From assembly GCA_037200525.1 (NCBI GenBank), contig JBBCGG010000001.1, positions 5,076,501-5,140,500 on the forward strand: a DNA stretch of 64,000 bases. The letters are read 5' to 3'. Shown one piece after another: positions 58,419-64,000 of this stretch (the first letter of the stretch is position 1; each line of letters starts with the position of its first letter). This DNA comes from Methylocella sp. (lineage in GTDB: Bacteria; Pseudomonadota; Alphaproteobacteria; Rhizobiales; Beijerinckiaceae). Both the position numbers and the translations under genes were made by a program. The notes below the pieces were generated by a model, which saw nothing but the letters and a program-made list of their open reading frames with translations, was not told the DNA's origin and ran no database searches.

Positions 58419-59282
58419 GCCGTGGTGACGAATTCGGCGTTTGGGGGATTCTCGCGAGGATCTTTCCATGATTCAAGGCTGATTTTTGGAGATCAGCCTT
58501 GATGATTCGGGATGTCGATGCGCTGCGAGACGATCAATGGGAGCGGCTTTGTGATCTTGTGCCAGGCGGAAGAGCCGGCCAGCGCGTGCCGCGCTGCGAC
58601 AATCGACGCTTCGTCGACGCGCTGTTATGGATGGCCCGCTCGGGCGGCCGCTGGCGCGATCTGCCCGAACGCTTCGGCGACCATCAGGCGGTGAAACGCC
58701 GCTACTATCGCTGGATCGAGCGCGGCGCCTTGGACGGATTTCTTGAGGCATTCACCGCCGAGGCCGATCTCGAATGGCTGATGATCGACTCAACAATCGT
58801 GCGCGCCCATCAGCACGCGGCCGGCGCAAGGATCGCCAAAGGGGGGCGGATGCCCAAGGCCTGGGCCGCTCTCGCGGTGGTTTGAGCACCAAAATCCACG
58901 CCGCGACAGACGCGCTCGGCAACCCCGTTCGGCTCCTTCTCGGACCTGGGCAGCGCAACGACATCACAAAAGCGCACGCCCTGATCGAAGGCTTTGCGGC
59001 CGATGCGATCATCGCCGATAAAGGTTATGACGCCAATCACTTGCGCAAGGCTGTTCTTATGCGTGAGGCTGAGCCGGTGATCCCATCAAAATCCAATCGC
59101 CGCGCGCCGCTCCCCTACGACAAGGCGCTCTACAAGGAGCGCAATCTCGTCGAGCGTTTCTTCAATAAACTGAAGCAGTTCCGGCGCGTCGCAACCCGAT
59201 ACGACAAGCTCCTCGCAAACTACCGAGGCTTCGTATTGCTCGCCGCTATTGCTATCATGCTCAGGTAATTCGTCACTACTGC
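58419..59282 (+). mobile_element. IS427-type IS5-family element, copy 3
   Basis: An 864-bp element in the opposite orientation to copies 1 and 2. Exact CTAG duplications lie at 58415-58418 and 59283-59286. It splits the sce7726-family gene. Together with copy 2 it forms an inverted pair flanking parC and the beta-family remnant. Confidence 0.95.
58499..59268 (+). CDS. IS427-type transposase (copy 3), two frames
   Basis: The first frame runs 58499-58885 and the second to 59268, joined by a -1 shift in AAAGGGGGGC. Relative to copies 1 and 2 it has a few base changes, for example GQRVPRC for GQRGPRC, but the catalytic residues are conserved. Confidence 0.9.
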
Positions 59283-59556
59283 CTAGAGTTACACGATCAA
59301 ACACCTCATCATAGAGAGTGGCTTGACGTGGTAATCGATCAAGCGTGTCTCTTGCACTCTTTAGCTCAATGCCATGGAATTCGCCGTTTATGACGGCTAC
59401 ATCGACTCGAACTGAACCAGCCCAAATGCCCATTTCTTCGATAATTCGGGTATCCTGATCGCCATCGTGGGCAGATTCCAAATGACGTCGAATAGCTAAT
59501 CGTACATCGATATCGTGCATTTCCTCGCCAGATCGTAGGGCCGAATCAACACTCAA

Positions 59557-59772
59557 ATTCAGGTTAAAGCCAATTAATTTTCTATTTATGTGAAAAATTC
59601 TATCCTATCTTTGCTCAGCCGAGTTCGCCGAAGACTTGCCTAAGCCGCTGCTCCTTGAATTTGTCTTGGTTTGCGATGTATCTCGAAGGCCCTCCCTCAA
59701 TTAGTAGGTGGGGTGCTGAGCACTCCGTCATGCCTTGGAACGCTCACCGCGCTCTCGCCAAAACCCGCTCGC
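59557..59772. other. Intergenic stretch between truB and the sce7726 remnant
   Basis: No complete gene is visible. On the minus strand a short frame of 38 residues ends at about 59616 (LLIEGGPSRYIANQDKFKEQ, then RLRQVFGELG). It looks like the tail of a lost gene, but I do not recognise it. The stretch is AT-richer near 59570-59610. Confidence 0.4.
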
Positions 59773-60669
59773 TTAAAACGGCAGATTAAAAACCCGGCCC
59801 GGCACGAGTTCGCCCTTCTCCACCGCGCCAACGGCGATCACCACGCCGCCGCAGGCGGCATAGGCCGAGCCGTCCATCGGCGCATCGGCGCCGCGCAGCA
59901 AAATGGATTGGCCGCGCCGGAGTTTTGCGGCGGCGTCGCGGTCGACCATGACGCGGGGCAATTCCATGAGGCCCGCCTCGACGCGGCGCATGACCTTGGC
60001 GTCGATGACGCCCTCCTCGAGATCGCTCAAACTTACGGCGTCGGCCTCGCTGAAAGGCCCGACGCGGGTCCGGCGCAAGGCAGTGACGTGGCCAAGACAG
60101 CCGAGCAGCCGGCCAAGGTCGCGGGCGATGGCGCGAACATAGGTTCCTTTGCCGCAGCGCGCCTCAAAAACGGCCTCGTCGGGATCGGCGGAAAGAAGGT
60201 CGAGCGCGTGAATCGTCACCGGTCGGAAGGCCAGATCCGGCATTTCTCCATCGCGGGCAAGATCATAGGCGCGCTCGCCATTGATCTTGATCGCTGAAAA
60301 GGCCGGCGGCTTTTGCTGGATCGTCCCGACGAACTTCGGCAATTCCGCGAGGATGTCCGCTTTCGAGGACCGCAGATCGGAATGCGCTACGCTCTTGCCA
60401 TCGGAATCGTCGGTGTCGGTCTCGACGCCCCAACGCACCGCAAAGCGATAGGCTTTTTCGCCATCCTGCACGAAGGGCACGGTTTTTGTCGCTTCGCCGA
60501 AAGCGATCGGCAAAATGCCCGAAGCCAAAGGGTCGAGCGTGCCGGCGTGGCCGGCTTTTTTGGCGTTGAAGATGCGCTTCAATCGCGACACGGCGTGGGT
60601 TGAGGTCATGCCGACGGGCTTATCGAGCACAACCCAGCCATCGATGTCCTTGCGGGTGGACGCCGTCAT
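59773..60669 (-). CDS. truB: tRNA pseudouridine-55 synthase
   Basis: A protein of 298 residues that makes pseudouridine 55 in the T-loop of tRNAs. The catalytic aspartate lies in [29 protein letters not shown] and [15 protein letters not shown] are also typical. Its ATG overlaps the rbfA stop by four bases. In relatives rpsO usually follows; here the next segment is a decayed accessory region. Confidence 0.97.
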   Translation of the reverse strand: MTASTRKDIDGWVVLDKPVGMTSTHAVSRLKRIFNAKKAGHAGTLDPLASGILPIAFGEATKTVPFVQDGEKAYRFAVRWGVETDTDDSDGKSVAHSDLRSSKADILAELPKFVGTIQQKPPAFSAIKINGERAYDLARDGEMPDLAFRPVTIHALDLLSADPDEAVFEARCGKGTYVRAIARDLGRLLGCLGHVTALRRTRVGPFSEADAVSLSDLEEGVIDAKVMRRVEAGLMELPRVMVDRDAAAKLRRGQSILLRGADAPMDGSAYAACGGVVIAVGAVEKGELVPGRVFNLPF

Positions 60670-61106
60670 TCGGGTTTTTCCGTCGAAGCGCCCTGCTCCG
60701 GCGTCTCCGCTTTGGCCTCAAGATCGCGCTTCACCTCGGGCGAATTGAGCAAGGCGTCGATCTTGCTGCCATAGTCAAAGCTGGGGTCGGATTTGAAGCG
60801 AACGTCGGGCGCAAATCTCAGATTAATGCGGCGAGCTATCTCGCTGCGGAGCATTTTCTTGTGCCGGTCCAGCGCCGCCAGAACATCAGCGACGTTCTTG
60901 CCGCCAAGCGGCATGACATAAACCGTCGCGAGCTTCAGATCGGGACTCATGCGGACATCCGGAACGGTGACGACTTGCCCTTGCAGAGCTGGATCATTGA
61001 TTTCCGAGCGGGCTAAAAGCTCGGACATCGCGTGGCGGACAAGCTCCCCAACGCGCAACATTCTTTGCGAAGGCTGGGCGCCCTGCTGATGATGAACTCT
61101 GGACAA
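60666..61106 (-). CDS. rbfA: 30S ribosome-binding factor A
   Basis: A protein of 146 residues that helps mature the 30S subunit and process 16S rRNA. The KH-like core is seen in [33 protein letters not shown] and [15 protein letters not shown] charged, glutamate-rich tail of about 20 residues follows. It lies between infB and truB, 205 bases after infB (61107-61310, where nothing else is seen) and overlapping truB. Confidence 0.96.
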   Translation of the reverse strand: MSRVHHQQGAQPSQRMLRVGELVRHAMSELLARSEINDPALQGQVVTVPDVRMSPDLKLATVYVMPLGGKNVADVLAALDRHKKMLRSEIARRINLRFAPDVRFKSDPSFDYGSKIDALLNSPEVKRDLEAKAETPEQGASTEKPE

Positions 61107-61310
61107 TGTTGGAACTCCGACGCTTCTCAGCGTTGATTTTCGGACTTTTTCCCGCCCTCAAAAGCCATTGGCTTTTCGAAAGGCATGCGAACTGCGGATT
61201 GCAAATGTCTCATGGGCCGCGCAAGGCCCCGAACCAATCCGACGGCAATGGAAAGATCGGTTGCCCGATGATCCATCGCCGCCAGCATGACATTCGTTGA
61301 GGCCAGAGCT

Positions 61311-63977
61311 TTATAGCGAGCGCTGGATCTCCTCGACGCGATAGCATTCGATGACGTCGCCGACGCGCATATCCTGATAGCTCTCGAAAGCCATGCCGCA
61401 TTCCTGACCGGCGACGACTTCCTTGACCTCATCCTTGAAGCGCTTGAGCGTTGACAGCTTGCCTTCGTGCACCACGACATTGTCGCGGATGAGGCGAACA
61501 TTGGCGCCGCGCTGCACGGTTCCATCGGTGACGCGGCAACCGGCGACCTTGCCGACCTTGGTAATATTGAAGACCTCGAGGATCTCCGCATTGCCAAGCA
61601 TATCTTCGCGCAGGGTCGGCGAAAGAAGTCCCGACATCGCCGCTTTCACGTCATCGACGATATTGTAGATGACGTTATAATAGCGAATCTCAAGGCCGGA
61701 CTGATCCGCCAACTGGCGCGCTTCTTTATGGGCGCGGACATTGAAGCCAATCAAAGCCGCTCCCGAAGCTTCCGCCAAGGTGACGTCCGACTCGGTAATT
61801 CCGCCCACGCCGGCGTGAATGATGCGCGCAGCCACCTCATCGGTGTTGAGCTTCTCGAGCGTTGCGATGATAGCCTCGACCGAGCCCTGGACATCGCCTT
61901 TGATGACCAGCGGAAACTCTTTGCGGCCCGCTGTCTTGAGCTGGCTCATCATATCGGCGAGAGAACCGCGCGCCAGATTGCCGCGAGCGGCGGCCTGTTC
62001 GCGTTTCTGTCTGTCGCGATATTCGGCGATTTCACGCGCTCTGGCTTCGTTTTCCACGACGGCGACGCGATCGCCAGCTTCGGGCGAGCCCGAAAAGCCC
62101 AGAACCTCGACCGGCGTCGAAGGGCCAGCCTCCTGCCTCGTCTCGCCCTGGTCGTTGAGCAAGGCGCGCACGCGGCCCCACTGCGAACCGCCGACGATGA
62201 GGTCGCCGACCCGAAGCGTGCCGCGCTGCACGAGCACGGTGGCGACCGGGCCGCGGCCCTTGTCCAGCCGCGCCTCGATGACGGTGCCTTCGGCCGGGCG
62301 ATCCGGATTGGCTTTGAGGTCGAGCAATTCGGCCTGCAAGGCGATCAGATCGAGCAGCTTGTCGAGATTGATGTTCTTCGTCGCCGAAACCTCGACCTCG
62401 AGCGTTTCGCCGCCGAGCGATTCGACTTGAACCTCATATTGCAGCAATTCGTTGCGCACGCGCTCGGGCTTGGAGTCCGGCTTGTCGATCTTGTTGATCG
62501 CGACGATGATCGGCACATGAGCGGCGCGGGCGTGGCTGATCGCCTCCGCCGTCTGCGGCATGACGCCGTCATCGGCCGCGACGACCAGCACGACGATATC
62601 CGTGACCTTGGCGCCGCGCGCGCGCATCGCCGTGAAGGCTGCGTGGCCTGGCGTGTCGATGAAAGTAACCGGAACGCCATTCGCGGCGACGACCTGGTAT
62701 GCGCCGATGTGTTGCGTGATGCCGCCGGCCTCGCCGGAGACGACATTGGCGTGGCGGATGGCGTCCAGCAGCGAGGTCTTGCCGTGATCGACGTGCCCCA
62801 TAATGGTCACCACCGCGGGGCGGGTGACTGGGCGTCCGTCGGCGTCAGGCGTGTCGAACAGGCCTTCCTCGACGTCGGACTCTGCGACGCGCTTCACGGT
62901 GTGGCCGAGTTCTTCGGCGATGAGCTGCGCCGTATCGGCGTCGATCACATCGGTGATCTTGGCCATCTGGCCCTGTTTCATCATGAGTTTGATCACGTCG
63001 ACGCCGCGTTCCGACATACGGTTGGCGAGCTCCTGAATCGTGATCGTCTCCGGCAGGATCACTTCACGCGCCAGCTTTTCCTTAGCTTCGCTGACGTGGC
63101 CTTTGAGGCGCTGGGTGCGGCGCCGGAAGGCGGCGATCGAGCGGGTGCGCTCATCTTCCTCGCCGGTAGCGCTGGCGACGGTCAGACGGCCGCGGGTCTT
63201 TTGTTCGGCGCCCTTGACCGGGCGGGCGATGATAACCTTCGTGGGCAAGCCCGGACGGCGAATGATGCGCTTGGCTTCCTCTTCCTCGACGGTCGCGGGA
63301 CGCGCGACGGCGGAGAGGCCGACCGGAGCCGGAGCTGCCGCCGCTGGGGCCGGGGAGGGCGCCGTGGGAGACGACGGCATGGGGGTCTTGCGGGCGGCGG
63401 AGGCGGCTGGCGCAGGCGCAGGTTCGCCGCCGGCCAGACGCCGCTTGGCTTCCGTTTCCGACCGGCGTTTTGATTCTGCTTCGAGAGCGCGGCGAGCGTC
63501 CTCCTCGCGTTTGCGAGCTTCGGCCGCAGCCCGCTCCTCGCGTTCGCGGTTTTCGCGCTCCTCGCGGGCTTTTGCTTCGATCTCGGCGCGCTTGCGGTCT
63601 TCGACCTCGCGCTCATGCGCCCCCGACAATGCGCGGGAGCGCGCCTCGCGCTCTTCTTCGGTCAAGGAGCGCAAGATGACGCCGGACGACGAACGCGGCG
63701 GAGGCCCCCCTTGCGGGCGCACGGGCTTCTGTTGCGGACGCGGCGGCTGCGGCGCAACGACGGGCGCCGGCGGCGCTTCCGGCGCGCCGGCCTCGCGCGC
63801 CTGACCCGGCTCGCCGGCGACGACGCGCCGCTTCACCTTCTCAACGACGACCGCTTTCGTGCGGCCATGCGAAAAGCTCTGGCGCACGATGCCAGCCTCG
63901 ACCGGACGCTTCAACGACAGCGTCTTGGTCGGAGCGACAGTCAGCGTATGATCACCGGGGTTCTTGGTTTCACTCAT
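61311..63977 (-). CDS. infB: Translation initiation factor IF-2
   Basis: A protein of 888 residues, complete in the window. The N-terminal part (residues 1-90) is the IF2-associated region, followed by a long charged segment rich in Arg, Glu and Ala (about 95-190) and a Pro/Ala-rich stretch. The GTPase domain starts near residue 390: [10 protein letters not shown] (P-loop), DTPGHAAF and NKIDKPDS. The C-terminal domains bind initiator tRNA. It brings fMet-tRNA to the 30S subunit. The gene leads the rbfA-truB cluster on the minus strand; nusA would be expected just outside the right edge. Confidence 0.98.
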   Translation of the reverse strand: MSETKNPGDHTLTVAPTKTLSLKRPVEAGIVRQSFSHGRTKAVVVEKVKRRVVAGEPGQAREAGAPEAPPAPVVAPQPPRPQQKPVRPQGGPPPRSSSGVILRSLTEEEREARSRALSGAHEREVEDRKRAEIEAKAREERENREREERAAAEARKREEDARRALEAESKRRSETEAKRRLAGGEPAPAPAASAARKTPMPSSPTAPSPAPAAAAPAPVGLSAVARPATVEEEEAKRIIRRPGLPTKVIIARPVKGAEQKTRGRLTVASATGEEDERTRSIAAFRRRTQRLKGHVSEAKEKLAREVILPETITIQELANRMSERGVDVIKLMMKQGQMAKITDVIDADTAQLIAEELGHTVKRVAESDVEEGLFDTPDADGRPVTRPAVVTIMGHVDHGKTSLLDAIRHANVVSGEAGGITQHIGAYQVVAANGVPVTFIDTPGHAAFTAMRARGAKVTDIVVLVVAADDGVMPQTAEAISHARAAHVPIIVAINKIDKPDSKPERVRNELLQYEVQVESLGGETLEVEVSATKNINLDKLLDLIALQAELLDLKANPDRPAEGTVIEARLDKGRGPVATVLVQRGTLRVGDLIVGGSQWGRVRALLNDQGETRQEAGPSTPVEVLGFSGSPEAGDRVAVVENEARAREIAEYRDRQKREQAAARGNLARGSLADMMSQLKTAGRKEFPLVIKGDVQGSVEAIIATLEKLNTDEVAARIIHAGVGGITESDVTLAEASGAALIGFNVRAHKEARQLADQSGLEIRYYNVIYNIVDDVKAAMSGLLSPTLREDMLGNAEILEVFNITKVGKVAGCRVTDGTVQRGANVRLIRDNVVVHEGKLSTLKRFKDEVKEVVAGQECGMAFESYQDMRVGDVIECYRVEEIQRSL

Positions 63978-64000
63978 AAGTCTCGCGTTCCCGGGCTCGC

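Larger units (their letters stand above)
58053..59556 (-). pseudogene. sce7726-family protein interrupted by an IS element
   Basis: The N-terminal part (59556 to 59283) has VDVAVINGEFHGIELKSARD, a D...ExK pattern as in PD-(D/E)XK nucleases, and ends DRVTL. The C-terminal part (58414 to 58053) continues GVAEKHLIKADSLVPKWWG to a stop. Removing the IS and one CTAG leaves 636 bases, an exact open frame of 211 residues running through the join (VTLGVAEKH). The family is of unknown biochemical function. The disruption looks recent because the frame is otherwise intact. Confidence 0.85.

Noticed and set aside
1-64000. CRISPR array or tRNA/rRNA genes
   Set aside because: No short regularly spaced repeats and no tRNA or rRNA signatures were seen. 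The only repeats are NRPS module duplications and IS copies. A tRNA scan would be needed to exclude a tRNA fully.

Overview
The window is GC-rich DNA from an alphaproteobacterium, probably of the order Hyphomicrobiales. This rests on the infB-rbfA-truB order, a Bpt-type aminoacyl-transferase, a ParC of alphaproteobacterial type and IS5/IS427-family insertion sequences. The genus cannot be fixed from the sequence alone. About two thirds of the window is one nonribosomal peptide synthetase (NRPS) locus. The rest is a patchwork of housekeeping genes broken up by insertion sequences and decayed accessory genes.

Region 1 (1-44.7 kb, all on the minus strand) holds a small MbtH-like protein and four giant NRPS genes. 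Each NRPS gene overlaps the next by four bases (ATGA), so they form one transcription unit, read from high to low coordinates. In assembly-line order: NRPS-A (28964-43834) has an EntF-type first condensation domain and four glycine-coded modules, two of which carry a luciferase-like monooxygenase inside the adenylation domain. NRPS-B (18999-28967) has a TubC-type docking domain, one module of unassigned specificity and two serine modules separated by a dual epimerization/condensation domain. NRPS-C (11131-19002) has a TubC-type docking domain and two serine modules, the first with an embedded methyltransferase. NRPS-D (11134 to the left edge, incomplete) has an Asn-like module, a C-FkbH-T module expected to load a glycerate-type unit, a second copy of the unassigned module, and a further C domain that is cut off. 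The inferred chain is acyl-Gly(ox)-Gly-Gly-Gly(ox)-X-dSer-Ser-MeSer-Ser-Asn-glycerate-X-and more. No termination domain lies in the window. Long stretches of these genes are near-identical to one another at the DNA level: 3204-bp tandem modules, a 4.4-kb block shared by B and D, and duplicated A domains in B and C. This suggests recent module duplication and gene conversion.

Region 2 (44.7-48.7 kb) holds an alpha/beta hydrolase divergent from the NRPS operon, a frameshifted integrase remnant and two back-to-back IS5-family elements. An IS5-type transposase fossil also sits between mbtH and NRPS-A.

Region 3 (48.7-57 kb) contains a frameshifted secreted alpha/beta hydrolase; a minus-strand run of D-Ala-D-Ala dipeptidase, YjbQ (frameshifted), a MoaB/CinA-like protein and gpt; a plus-strand pair RDD protein and bpt; a second IS copy; and parC.

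Region 4 (57-64 kb) contains a decayed convergent pair, a beta-family protein and an sce7726-family protein. The latter is split by a third IS copy with an exact CTAG target duplication. Then come truB, rbfA and infB, part of the usual nusA-infB-rbfA-truB operon.
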